Source: Streptomyces sparsogenes (lineage in GTDB: Bacteria > Actinomycetota > Actinomycetes > Streptomycetales > Streptomycetaceae). Taken from it: DNA of 64,000 bases. The DNA lies in contig NZ_MAXF01000121.1 of NCBI RefSeq assembly GCF_001704635.1, positions 19,391 to 83,390 of the forward strand, in the 5' to 3' direction. Position 1 is the stretch's first letter; each line of letters starts with the position of its first letter. The notes under the pieces are model-generated. The model had not been told where the DNA came from, made no database searches, and was given only the letters and a program-made list of their open reading frames with translations. The translations under genes and the position numbers were made by a program. Shown one piece after another: positions 16,092 to 24,045 of the stretch.

Positions 16092-17801
16092 TCAGCGTCC
16101 CGCGCGCAGCGTGATGACGGTGGCCGTGCCGAGTGAGCCCGCGGTGCGGATCGTACGGGTCGTGGTGGCCCGCCCGCCGATGAGGCGCCGCAGGGAGGCG
16201 GGGCCGGGCTGGAGCCGGCCCCGCTCGAACAGGACCAGGCTCACCTCGACCCCGGAGGGCGGCGACATGCGCCGGTACTGGCCGTAGGTGACCGCGTCGC
16301 AGCCCGAGTACCAGCCGAGGTCGGGCTCGTAGCCGGTGACCAGCAGGCAGGGTCGGTCGCCCGCGAGCTGCCGGGCCACGGCGACGGTGGACAGGTGTTG
16401 GGCGTGCGGGCCCGGAGTGGCGGCGTGCGCCACGTACTGGGCGGTCGCCGGCACGGTGACGGCGGCCAGCGCGGCGACGGCGGTGAGCACGGTCGCGGAC
16501 CAGCGGCCGGCCGCCTCGGCGAGGGTCTGCACGCCGAGCACGGTCAGCAGGGCGACGGACAGGTAGACGAAGCGGGGCTCGCCGTCCGTGGCCACGCCGA
16601 GCATCACGAAGGTGAGGACGGCGGTCAGGCCCAGGAACACGCGCCGCCGGTCGTGGGGCCGCGGCCGGTGGTGGCGGCGGCGCCGGAGCGCGGCGCCCAG
16701 CCCCCACAGCCCGGCGGCCATCAGGACGGCGCCGAGGTCACCGGCCAGCCGGTACGGGAAGACGGACACGTAGTAGACGAGGCCGTCGCCCACATAGCTC
16801 CGGCCGGCCTGCTCGGTCGCGGAGAGGATCAGGCCGAGCGGGCTGCCCGTGACCTCGGTGGCGTAGACGAAGTGCGGTATCAGCCCGGCGACGAAGACGG
16901 CGGCGCACAGGGCGAGCCGGCGGCCTTGGGCCAGCCACGCCCGGGGGCCGTACGCGACGACGGCGGCGATGACGACGGCCCCGAGGGTGCCCACCACGCC
17001 GTACCGCAGATAGAAGGCCGCGAGGGCGGCGAAGGGCAGGACGGCCAGGGCCCGTGAACCCGGCTTCTCCTGGGCGCGGACGAGCAGGTGGACCACGATC
17101 AGCAGCAGGCCCGTGGCGCCGATGTCGTTGAGGAACTGCGGTACGCGGCGCAGGAAACCCAGCCCGCCGAGGAGCAACAGCGTGGCCACGACGGCCCGCC
17201 GGGGCGTGGTCAGCCGGGCGGCGACGAGATACGTCGTGGCGAGGGTGAACAGGACCAGCAGCAGCGCGACCACCCGCAGGGCGCCCACGTCGTCGTGGAC
17301 GGCCAGGGCGAGCCGGCCGAGCGCGGGGAGCCCCACCGGGCGGTAGGTGCCCCAGCCCGCGTCCGGGGTGCCGTCGAGCCAGGAGCGGGCCTTGTTCGCG
17401 TACACCGCCTCCTCGTGGCCGATCAGCGGCTCGTGGTCCTGGAGAGCGGCCCACACGGCGGCGGCCGCCCCCAGCACCGCGACGGCGCCCGCCCACGCGG
17501 GTATGCGCCGCAGCCGGTCCGTGGCCCGGACGACCACGGGCGGCGGACCGGACGCCGCCCCGAATCCCCTTCCGGCGAGCAGCCACGCCGGGGTGGCGAC
17601 GAGCAGCCAGGGCCAGGGCTGCCAGCCCGGAAGCCATCCGCCGACACCCACCGCGAGCAACCCCTGCTGCACGACGGCGGCGAGCGTCGTCACAACAGCC
17701 ACCGCCAGGGCCACCCGGCGGCCCCACGGCGTCCTGGCCTTCCCGGACGCTTCCGGCGTGCCACGGACCGGGGCAGGGCGGATGGGGGCGGTGATGGGCA
17801 C
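16092..17801 (-). CDS. GT39-like multipass membrane glycosyltransferase
   Basis: A roughly 569-residue protein with about 11-13 membrane segments. It resembles the ArnT/PMT superfamily, which transfers sugars from polyprenyl-phosphate donors. An acidic first-loop motif (HEEAVYANKARSWL, about residue 125) and the following GTYRPVGLP fit the catalytic loop of GT39-type enzymes. A soluble C-terminal tail follows the last helix. The GTG at 17801 has GTGAGG 6 nt upstream; another in-frame GTG lies at 17813, so the start is uncertain. It is divergent from the two-component system and may belong to its regulon. Confidence 0.72.
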   Translation of the reverse strand: MPITAPIRPAPVRGTPEASGKARTPWGRRVALAVAVVTTLAAVVQQGLLAVGVGGWLPGWQPWPWLLVATPAWLLAGRGFGAASGPPPVVVRATDRLRRIPAWAGAVAVLGAAAAVWAALQDHEPLIGHEEAVYANKARSWLDGTPDAGWGTYRPVGLPALGRLALAVHDDVGALRVVALLLVLFTLATTYLVAARLTTPRRAVVATLLLLGGLGFLRRVPQFLNDIGATGLLLIVVHLLVRAQEKPGSRALAVLPFAALAAFYLRYGVVGTLGAVVIAAVVAYGPRAWLAQGRRLALCAAVFVAGLIPHFVYATEVTGSPLGLILSATEQAGRSYVGDGLVYYVSVFPYRLAGDLGAVLMAAGLWGLGAALRRRRHHRPRPHDRRRVFLGLTAVLTFVMLGVATDGEPRFVYLSVALLTVLGVQTLAEAAGRWSATVLTAVAALAAVTVPATAQYVAHAATPGPHAQHLSTVAVARQLAGDRPCLLVTGYEPDLGWYSGCDAVTYGQYRRMSPPSGVEVSLVLFERGRLQPGPASLRRLIGGRATTTRTIRTAGSLGTATVITLRAGR

Positions 17802-17867
17802 GGGACACCTCACGGCAGACGGCGGCAGGGAAGGGCCCGATGCTCTCCCGGAGCCGCTGAGACGACG

Positions 17868-17919
17868 CTGAAGGATCCTGAAGACCTCTTCAGGGGCGGC
17901 GGAAACGGCTGTGGATACT
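17868..17919 (+). promoter_or_regulatory. Response-regulator boxes and leaderless promoter
   Basis: CTGAAG occurs at 17868 and 17878 (10-bp period, one helical turn) and inverted as CTTCAG at 17888. The last two form an 18-bp perfect palindrome, CCTGAAGA-CC-TCTTCAGG (17877-17894). Tandem sites of this kind are usual for OmpR/PhoB regulators. A GATACT (17914-17919) lies 6 nt before the GTG start with no Shine-Dalgarno sequence, fitting a leaderless transcript with the boxes at its -35. Confidence 0.62.
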
Positions 17920-17925
17920 TGAGCG

Positions 17926-18603
17926 GTGCGGCTACTGGTGGTGGAAGACGAGGAAGGGCTCGCGGTCGCCCTGAAAAGGGGCCTGGAAGCGGCCGGATAC
18001 GCGGTGGACGTGGCCCATGACGGCCTGGTCGGCCTGCACATGGCGCGCCAGAACCCGTATCAGGCGATCGTGCTCGACATCATGCTGCCCGGCCTCAACG
18101 GATACCGGGTCTGTGCCCGGCTCCGGGCGGAGGACATCGAGACGCCCATCCTGATGCTCACCGCCAAGAACGGCGAGTACGACGAGGCCGAGGCGCTGGA
18201 CACCGGAGCCGACGACTTCCTCGCCAAGCCCTTCTCGTACGTGGTCCTCGAAGCCCGGCTGCGGGCCCTGCTCCGGCGCGGAGGCGCCCGCACCCGCACC
18301 GTGCTGCGCATCGGGGACCTGTGGGTCGACCCCGCCAACCGGACCAGCGGCCGTGGCGACGTCCGGATCAGGCTGACCGCCAAGGAGTTCGCGGTGCTCG
18401 AATGCCTCGCCCGGCGGGCCGGTGAAGTCGTCCCCAAGACAGACATCGTCGATCAGGTCTGGTCGGCCGATTTCGAAGGCGACCTGAACATCGTCGAGGT
18501 GTACGTGAGCGCCCTGCGCCGCAAGGTCGACGCGCCCTTCGGCCGCGCGTCGATCGAGACGGTACGCGGCATCGGCTACCGCATGACCGGCCATGCCGCC
18601 TGA
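17926..18603 (+). CDS. OmpR-family response regulator
   Basis: A 225-residue regulator. The receiver domain has acidic pocket VVEDEE, phosphoacceptor Asp51 (VLDIMLPG), a Thr switch in LMLTAKN and Lys in FLAKPF. The C-terminal winged helix (130-222) carries LTAKEFAVLECLARR and ETVRGIGYRM. It is read from a GTG with no ribosome-binding site, probably leaderless. It overlaps the histidine kinase gene by 11 nt. Direct repeats at its promoter suggest autoregulation, and the divergent GT39-type gene is a plausible target. The stimulus is unknown. Confidence 0.93.
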   Translation: MRLLVVEDEEGLAVALKRGLEAAGYAVDVAHDGLVGLHMARQNPYQAIVLDIMLPGLNGYRVCARLRAEDIETPILMLTAKNGEYDEAEALDTGADDFLAKPFSYVVLEARLRALLRRGGARTRTVLRIGDLWVDPANRTSGRGDVRIRLTAKEFAVLECLARRAGEVVPKTDIVDQVWSADFEGDLNIVEVYVSALRRKVDAPFGRASIETVRGIGYRMTGHAA

Positions 18604-19843
18604 AGCGCGCAAGCCGATCGCCCTCCGGGTCGGGCTCGCGGCGGCCTGTCTGCTCGTCGCGACCGCCGCGTACGCGCGGTACCCGGATGCCGTGGACCGG
18701 CTACGGCGGCCCGAGGCCGGGGCCCCGGCCATCATGCTGCTCGTCGGCGCCACGGTGTGGGCGTTCTCGCGCTCCGTCCGGCGGGCCCTGTCCCTGCGGC
18801 TGCGCTTCGCGCTCGTGGTCGGTGCCGGTACGGCCCTCCTCTTCGCCGGCGAACTGTGGTGGTCGGTCACCACCGGCGGCTCCGCGTTCGGCTACCTGCC
18901 CGGCCTCGGGTGGGGACTGGCGTTCTGGGCACCCCTCGTCGTCGTGGTCCTCGCCGCCACCGCGTGGATCGCGGCGGACCGGGCGCTGCGCCCCGTCGAG
19001 GCCATCCGCCGCGAACTGGAGGACATCACGGCCCGGTCGCTGGGCCGCCGGGTGCCGGTCGCGTCCTCGGCCCCGGCCGACGAGATCGCCCGGCTTGCTC
19101 GGACCGTCAATACGACCCTGGACCGGCTGGAGCGGTCCGCCGAACTCCAGCAGCGGTTCATCGCCGACGCCTCCCACGAACTGCGCAGCCCCCTCGCCGG
19201 GCTGCGGGCCTCCCTCGAATCGTCACTGACCCACCCGGAGGGGGTGGACTGGCAGGCCCGCGTGCGCGACGCGCTGCGGGACATCGTGCGGTTGCAGGAC
19301 CTCAGCCACGATCTGCTGCTCCTGGCCCAACTGGACGGCGGCGCGCCCGTCGCCGACACGCGGGTGAACCTCACCGACCTCGCCCACGACCTCGCCGTGG
19401 AACACCTCCATCTGCCCCACCCCCGGCCCCTCGACATCCGCTGCGCCGCCGCCGACGACCCACCGGCCTGGGTCCGGGGCAGCGACGTCCAGCTCGAACG
19501 GCTGCTGCGCAACCTGCTGGGCAACGCCTGCCGTCACGCCGGCACCACGGTCGAGATCACGGTCCGTACCGAGCGCCACGAGAACGGGGCCACCGTCGTG
19601 TTCGAGGTCCGCGACGACGGCCCCGGCATCCCCGTGGCCGACCGGGAACGGGTCTTCAAACGCTTCAGCCGGCTGGAGGACGCCCGCACCCGGAAGTCCG
19701 GCGGGGCCGGGCTCGGCCTGGCCATCGCCCGCGAGATCGCGGTCCGCCACGGCGGCACCCTCCACTTCGCGGACGCCCCGCGCGGCGCGCGCGCCGTCGG
19801 CCGCCTGCCCTCGGCCACGACCACGGCCCCGGGCGGCGTCTAG
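18593..19843 (+). CDS. Sensor histidine kinase
   Basis: A 416-residue membrane kinase, cognate to the overlapping response regulator. Short hydrophobic segments lie near residues 10-27 and 42-58, with two stronger ones at 70-90 and 100-125. A HAMP domain follows (RALRPVEAIRRELEDITA), then the H-box SHELRSPLAGLRAS (His near 194), N-box NLLGNACRHAG, and G-boxes DDGPGIP and GAGLGLAI. The extracytoplasmic loop is very short, so it may sense a membrane or lipid-linked signal. That would fit the neighbouring membrane glycosyltransferase, but this is inference. Confidence 0.92.
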   Translation: MPPEARKPIALRVGLAAACLLVATAAYARYPDAVDRLRRPEAGAPAIMLLVGATVWAFSRSVRRALSLRLRFALVVGAGTALLFAGELWWSVTTGGSAFGYLPGLGWGLAFWAPLVVVVLAATAWIAADRALRPVEAIRRELEDITARSLGRRVPVASSAPADEIARLARTVNTTLDRLERSAELQQRFIADASHELRSPLAGLRASLESSLTHPEGVDWQARVRDALRDIVRLQDLSHDLLLLAQLDGGAPVADTRVNLTDLAHDLAVEHLHLPHPRPLDIRCAAADDPPAWVRGSDVQLERLLRNLLGNACRHAGTTVEITVRTERHENGATVVFEVRDDGPGIPVADRERVFKRFSRLEDARTRKSGGAGLGLAIAREIAVRHGGTLHFADAPRGARAVGRLPSATTTAPGGV

Positions 19844-19865
19844 CGGGTTTCGGCCCGGCGGTGCA

Positions 19866-19919
19866 CGGCCGGGTTCAGTTCGGCCGGGTTCAGGTGGCCT
19901 GGTTCACGTGGCCCGGTCG
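19866..19919. repeat. 14-15 bp tandem repeats spanning the MarR stop codon
   Basis: On the minus strand, units GGGCCACGTGAAC, AGGCCACCTGAAC and CGGCCGAACTGAAC follow each other at 14-15 bp, then a partial fourth. The first unit carries the true TGA stop of the MarR gene. This resembles the stop-spanning repeat of the GNAT gene at 2308. Confidence 0.7.
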
Positions 19920-20329
19920 ATCAGGCCGAGCAGGCCCGCGAGGGTTTCCCGCTGCTCGGGGCCGAGGGCTCCGAAAATCTCCCTGAGCACCTGTTCACCG
20001 GTGCCATGGGCGGCGTCGAGCGCCGCGCTTCCCTCGTCGGTGAGGCTGACGAGTTTGGCCCGGCGGTCGGCCGGGTCCGGAGTGCGTGCGACGAGGCCGT
20101 CGCGTTCGAGGGCGTCGACCGTCTCGGTGACCGTGCGGGCGGCGAGGTCGAGTCGCTGGGCCAGCGCGGACTGGCGGAGCCGGCCCTGCTCGGCGAGCAC
20201 CCGCAGGAGTTTCGTGCGCGCGAGGGACGGCCCTCGCTCGGTCATCCGGTCGTCGACCACCCGCCGCACCCGATGCGACAGGACCAGGAAGCGCATTCCC
20301 AGCTCCTCGGGCGTCACCGTGCCGCTCAC
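19904..20329 (-). CDS. MarR-family transcriptional regulator
   Basis: A 141-residue winged-helix regulator. The DNA-binding region is LAQRLDLAARTVTETVDALERDGLVART with the wing DPADRRAKLVSLTDEG. The GTG start has AAGGAG 5 nt upstream. It is divergent from an SDR gene; the 80-bp gap carries two identical-type palindromes, so it very likely represses itself and the SDR in response to a small, probably aromatic or electrophilic, ligand. The stop codon is inside a short tandem repeat. Confidence 0.93.
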   Translation of the reverse strand: MSGTVTPEELGMRFLVLSHRVRRVVDDRMTERGPSLARTKLLRVLAEQGRLRQSALAQRLDLAARTVTETVDALERDGLVARTPDPADRRAKLVSLTDEGSAALDAAHGTGEQVLREIFGALGPEQRETLAGLLGLIDRAT

Positions 20330-20354
20330 CCGAACTCCTTCACTAGCCTAATGA

Positions 20355-20387
20355 TGAGGTGCCTCACTATATTGCTGAGGTACCTCA
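20355..20387. promoter_or_regulatory. Twin MarR operators
   Basis: Two 12-bp perfect palindromes, TGAGGTGCCTCA (20355-20366) and TGAGGTACCTCA (20376-20387), are spaced 21 bp centre to centre. That is two helical turns, so dimers would bind the same face of the DNA. They occupy the divergent MarR/SDR promoter region. Confidence 0.82.
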
Positions 20388-20409
20388 TTATCTGCCGAGG
20401 AGGATTCCC

Positions 20410-21291
20410 GTGAATCATCGACCCGTCGCCGTGATCACCGGTGCGACGAGCGGACTGGGCCGGCTCACGGCGCTGGAACTGGCCCGCCGTGGCACCGCGC
20501 CGGTCATCGTGGCCCGCAGCCGGGCGCGGGCCGACGAGCTGCGCCGCGACATCGAGGGCGTCGCGCCGGGCGGCGCCCCCGTCGAGGTGTTCCTGGCCGA
20601 CCTGTCCTCGTTGCGCGACGTACGCCGGGCCGGGCAGGAGATCGCCGCCCGCTGCCCGCGCATCGACGTCCTGGTCAACAACGCGGGCGTACACGCCTTC
20701 TCCCAGCGGATCACCGCCGAGGGGCTGAGCGAGATGCCGGTGGTGAACTACCTCGCCCCGTGGCTCCTCACCCACACGCTCCGCGACGCGCTGATCGCCT
20801 CCGCCCCCGCGCGGATCGTCACCGTCGCCTCCGAGGCCGCCCGGCGCGCGGGCGGCCTCGACCCGGCGCGCGACCTGACCCTCACCGCCCCGTACGGGCG
20901 CCGCGCGTCGAGCCGCCTGTACGGGCGCACGAAGCTGATGGACATCATGTTCAGCGCGGAACTCGCCCGGCGGCTGACGGGTACCGGAGTCACGGCCAAC
21001 TCCTGCGACCCGGGGTTCAACACCACCGGTCTCGGGCGCGACCTGCCCGGAGCCGGGGTGCTGGAGAAGGCGCTCACCCGCGCGGGCATCGGCGATCCAC
21101 GGCGCGGCGCCGGCATCATCGTCCGGCTGGCCACCGACCCCGCGTTCGCCACGGTCACCGGCGGCTACTTCTCGGTGAAGGAGGCCAGGCCGTTGGAGTG
21201 TCCACCGCCGGGCCGGAGCGCCGAGACCCGGCGCGAGCTGTGGGAGGAGACGTCCCGCCTGGTCGAGAAGATCCTGGGCATCACCTTGTGA
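20410..21291 (+). CDS. SDR-family oxidoreductase (retinol dehydrogenase-like)
   Basis: A 293-residue SDR with TGATSGLG near residue 10, NNAGVH near 92 and a catalytic YGRTK near 177. The long insert between the NNAG and YxxxK motifs is like that of retinol/protochlorophyllide-type SDRs. The GTG at 20410 follows GAGGAGG by about 6 nt; an in-frame ATG at 20359 lies inside the operator region and is unlikely. It is the probable target of the divergent MarR regulator. Substrate unknown. Confidence 0.9.
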   Translation: MNHRPVAVITGATSGLGRLTALELARRGTAPVIVARSRARADELRRDIEGVAPGGAPVEVFLADLSSLRDVRRAGQEIAARCPRIDVLVNNAGVHAFSQRITAEGLSEMPVVNYLAPWLLTHTLRDALIASAPARIVTVASEAARRAGGLDPARDLTLTAPYGRRASSRLYGRTKLMDIMFSAELARRLTGTGVTANSCDPGFNTTGLGRDLPGAGVLEKALTRAGIGDPRRGAGIIVRLATDPAFATVTGGYFSVKEARPLECPPPGRSAETRRELWEETSRLVEKILGITL

Positions 21292-21327
21292 CGCGCGCTC
21301 CGGGGCCCGCTTGGGAGGTCCGAGCGG

Positions 21328-21495
21328 TCAGCTCGGGGCCGGGGTGGGCGTGTCGTCGGCCTTGATGTCGAAGTTGATCTTTTTGCCGTCGACTGAGATC
21401 ACCGTGACCGTCACGCCCAGGGTGCTGCCGTCGGCCGCGGTGAGCTTGCACCGGGTCGTGGTGTCGGCCTTGCCCACGAGGGGCGGCAAGTCGCG
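21328..21495 (-). pseudogene. DUF4333 protein remnant (C-terminal half only)
   Basis: Directly after the ATPase stop codon, in the same minus-strand frame, 55 codons read like the end of a DUF4333 domain: LPPLVGKADTTTRCKLTAADG, then LGVTVTVISVDGKKINFDI and a Pro/Thr tail ending at a TGA (21328-21330). DUF4333 proteins are small lipid-anchored or membrane proteins of mycobacteria and streptomycetes. The lipobox and N-terminal half are absent, and there is no start codon or ribosome-binding site. It looks like the remainder of a gene whose 5' part was replaced by the ATPase gene. Confidence 0.7.
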
Positions 21496-22965
21496 TTACG
21501 CGCCGTGGTAGAGGCGGTCCAGGTCGATCAGCTCGATCGAGGGGTCGTCGTCGGCGCGGCGGCGCAGTTCGTCGGTGAACCCCCCGCCGCTGTAGCACTG
21601 GAGCCGGGTGGCGTCGGTGGCGGTGCCGCGTGCGGTGAGGAGGGCGCGGATGCGCTGGAGGCGTTCCAGGTGCCCCATCCCCATGACGTCGTTCCACTTG
21701 GCCTCACCGATCGCGAGCAGCGTTTCTCGGCCGTCGCCGTTCTCGCCATGCGTCGCGACGTCGACTTCGTGGCCGGTCTTCGCCACGGGATCGTTGACGG
21801 TGCCGCTGGCGACCCTGGTGACCTGTCCGCCGTGGGTCTCGGGGGCCGCGTGCCAGCGGGCCCATTCCCTGCAGACCTGCTCGAAGTGCGGGCCGACGAC
21901 CTTGCTGCGGAAAGTGGTCTGGGCGCGCCGCCATACCGCGGTGGCGCGTCCGGGACGCTCGAGGTCGCCCCAGGCGGGGCGCATGACCGCGTGGTAGAAG
22001 GTGACGAGTGGTTCGGCGATGCGGTAGGCGGAGCGGTTGCGGCGGAAGGCGTCGGCTTCGTGGGTGATCATGCCGACGTCCTGGAGAACGCTGAGCGGGT
22101 GGGCGAGGTCGGTGGATTTCCGTCCGAGGTAGTCGGCGATGCCGCCGCGTGCGGCGTTACCGGCGGCGATGGCGGCCAGGACGGAGTGATAGAGGGCGGT
22201 GTCGTGTAGTTCCGGTTCTTCGGCGAGCAGGTAGCGGGGTTCGCGGAAGAGCGGGCGGGCGGGGTTGAGGACGGCTCGGACGACCCAGTCGTCGAAGTCG
22301 TCGGGTCCGCTGGGGGTGTCGCCCTGGGTGAACTCGCGGCGGTAGGCGGGGGTGCCGCCGACGATGGCGTTGGTGAGCAGGGCGGTGCGTGGGTCGCTGA
22401 TCTCCCAGAACTCGGCGGCGAGGCGGAAGTCCAGGGTGGGAACGACGAGTTCGAGGGCGGCACGTCCGCGCAGGGGGGCGTTGCCGGCGAGGAGGCTGCC
22501 CATGAAGGACAGAGCGGAGCCGCACAGCAGGAGCCGTACGGGGGTGTTGGCGTGCTGGGCGGTGGGGTCCAGGGCACGTTGGATGATCGAGGGAAGGGCG
22601 GGCGAGGCCTTGGCGAGGAAGGGGAACTCGTCGATGACCGCGGTGGTGGGGCCGCCCCGGTCGGCGATGCGCATGAGTTCGGTGACTGCCTCGTCCCAGT
22701 GGGCGAAGCGGAACGGGGTGGGCTGGTCGCGGTAGCGTGCGAGGGCTTCGCCGAACTGGCGCAGGGCGTCGGTCTCTGTGGTCTCGGTCGCGGTGAACAT
22801 GAAGCCGTTGTCGGCTCGGGTGAGGGCGTCGAGGAGGAACGTCTTGCCCTGGCGGCGGCGCCCGGAGACCACGCCGAGCGTGGCGCGCGGCCCGGGCAGG
22901 GCGGCGAAGCGGGTCAGTTCGGCCCACTCGAAGTCGCGGTCGAACATCTCGGCGGGTTTGTCCAC
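21496..22965 (-). CDS. Archaeal-type STAND ATPase with DUF234/nuclease-like C-terminus
   Basis: A 489-residue ATPase. The Walker A is SGRRRQGKTFLL (about 35-46), Walker B TTAVIDEFPFL (about 110-120), and a sensor-like LLLCGSALSFM near 150. A winged-helix region and a DUF234-type domain follow, with HEVDVA...LLAIGEAKW resembling a PD-(D/E)xK core. Such ATPases are patchily distributed and often mobile. The GTG at 22965 is chosen for GCCGAGG 6 nt upstream; an ATG at 22980 lacks one. Its promoter is unusually AT-rich. It ends directly against a DUF4333 remnant, consistent with insertion. Confidence 0.82.
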   Translation of the reverse strand: MDKPAEMFDRDFEWAELTRFAALPGPRATLGVVSGRRRQGKTFLLDALTRADNGFMFTATETTETDALRQFGEALARYRDQPTPFRFAHWDEAVTELMRIADRGGPTTAVIDEFPFLAKASPALPSIIQRALDPTAQHANTPVRLLLCGSALSFMGSLLAGNAPLRGRAALELVVPTLDFRLAAEFWEISDPRTALLTNAIVGGTPAYRREFTQGDTPSGPDDFDDWVVRAVLNPARPLFREPRYLLAEEPELHDTALYHSVLAAIAAGNAARGGIADYLGRKSTDLAHPLSVLQDVGMITHEADAFRRNRSAYRIAEPLVTFYHAVMRPAWGDLERPGRATAVWRRAQTTFRSKVVGPHFEQVCREWARWHAAPETHGGQVTRVASGTVNDPVAKTGHEVDVATHGENGDGRETLLAIGEAKWNDVMGMGHLERLQRIRALLTARGTATDATRLQCYSGGGFTDELRRRADDDPSIELIDLDRLYHGA

Positions 22966-22994
22966 GGCACACCTCGGCATGAATAGGTGCAGTT

Positions 22995-23018
22995 ATTATA
23001 TCTCGAGTTATCCATTTT
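22995..23018 (-). promoter_or_regulatory. AT-rich promoter of the ATPase gene
   Basis: On the minus strand a perfect TATAAT (22995-23000) lies 29 nt before the GTG start, within an AT-rich patch running to about 23018. Perfect -10 hexamers of this sort are rare in this GC-rich background. No good -35 is present 16-18 bp upstream. Confidence 0.5.
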
Positions 23019-23072
23019 CCGGGACGGTGAGCATGAGGTTACTCCGGGTGTCTCCGGGGGGTCGGGCGCAGC

Positions 23073-23978
23073 TCAGGACGGCCTCACGCAGCCGGCGATG
23101 GCCTCACGCAGCCAGCGATGTGCCGGATCGTCCGCCCGGCGAACGTGCCACGCCTGCTGGTAGGCGAACCGGGGGAGGTCCAGCGGCGGCGTGAACTTCC
23201 GCAGTGTCCGGTGCCGCCGCATCGGCCCCACCGCCCGGCCGGCCACGGTCAGGACGAGATCGGTGCCCGCGAGCAGATCCACCGCCGCACTCCAGTGGGG
23301 CAGGGTCACGGCGAGACGCCGCCGCAGTCCGCGCGCCGCCAGCGCCGTCTCGATCTCGTCCTGCGCATCGGGTCGCATGGCCACCATGATGTGCGGCCGC
23401 TCCAGCCACTCCTCCAGCGACAGCCCTCCTTTCGCGGGCAGTGCCGCCCTGTCCGCCAGGCTGACGAACTCTTCCCGGAAGAGCTCCCGGACCTCGATGT
23501 CCTCGGGCGGGTGGGGAAAGACTCCGAGCGCGAGGTCGAGTTCGCCGTCCGTGAGCTGCGCCAGCATCGCCTCCCGGCCGGCCTGGCTGATCGCGAGGTC
23601 GAGGCCGGGCGCCTCGCGGCGGACGTGCCGCACCAGCGGGGGCAGCACGATGCGCGCCGCGTAGTCCGACAGCGCGAGCCGAAACCGCCCGCGGGTCAGC
23701 GACGGGTCGAAGTCGGGTGCGCTCAGCAACTCGTTCAGGCCGGTCAGGGCGTCTTCGAGGGGCCGTACCAAAGCCTGGGCGCGCGCCGTGAGGACCATGT
23801 GGCCGCCCTGGCGCACCAGCAGGGGATCGTCGAACCGCGTCCGCAGTTGCGCGAGTGCGTGGCTGACCGCCGGCTGGCTCTTGTGCAGCCGGAGCGCCGC
23901 GCGCGTGACGTGTTTCTCGGCCAGCAGGGCGTGCAGGGTCAGGAGCAGATTGAGATCGGTCCGACGGAGCTCATCCAT
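23073..23978 (-). CDS. LysR-family transcriptional regulator
   Basis: A 301-residue regulator. The HTH is LNLLLTLHALLAEKHVTRAALRLHKSQPAVSHALAQLR in part (residues 8-45), followed by a NodD/LinR-like effector domain. It is divergent from an MFS exporter, with a T-N11-A site in the 67-bp gap, so it probably activates the exporter. The 3' end lies in a 20-bp tandem duplication that shifts the frame: the present tail is AIAGCVRPS, whereas removal of one copy would give HRWLREAVL and a longer extension. The fold up to HRWLRE is intact. Confidence 0.9.
   Translation of the reverse strand: MDELRRTDLNLLLTLHALLAEKHVTRAALRLHKSQPAVSHALAQLRTRFDDPLLVRQGGHMVLTARAQALVRPLEDALTGLNELLSAPDFDPSLTRGRFRLALSDYAARIVLPPLVRHVRREAPGLDLAISQAGREAMLAQLTDGELDLALGVFPHPPEDIEVRELFREEFVSLADRAALPAKGGLSLEEWLERPHIMVAMRPDAQDEIETALAARGLRRRLAVTLPHWSAAVDLLAGTDLVLTVAGRAVGPMRRHRTLRKFTPPLDLPRFAYQQAWHVRRADDPAHRWLREAIAGCVRPS
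23081..23120. repeat. 20-bp tandem duplication at the LysR 3' end
   Basis: GCCTCACGCAGCCGGCGATG (23081-23100) is repeated at 23101-23120 with one substitution. Because 20 is not a multiple of three, the duplication changes the reading frame of the last codons of the LysR gene. Confidence 0.85.
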
Positions 23979-23994
23979 GCGGCGAATGGTAGGG

Positions 23995-24009
23995 ATGCGC
24001 ACAAAGCAT
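23995..24009. promoter_or_regulatory. LysR-type binding site
   Basis: ATGC-N7-GCAT, a 15-bp interrupted palindrome with the classical T-N11-A core, lies between the divergent LysR and MFS genes. It begins 17 bp from the LysR start. Confidence 0.65.
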
Positions 24010-24045
24010 TTCCATGAGCGAACCTGATGGAGCAGGGTCGAGGCC

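Noticed and set aside
21281..21697. Separate small minus-strand gene at the end of the ATPase gene
   Set aside because: That frame is out of register with both the ATPase and the DUF4333 remnant, and its product is Arg/His/Pro rich.
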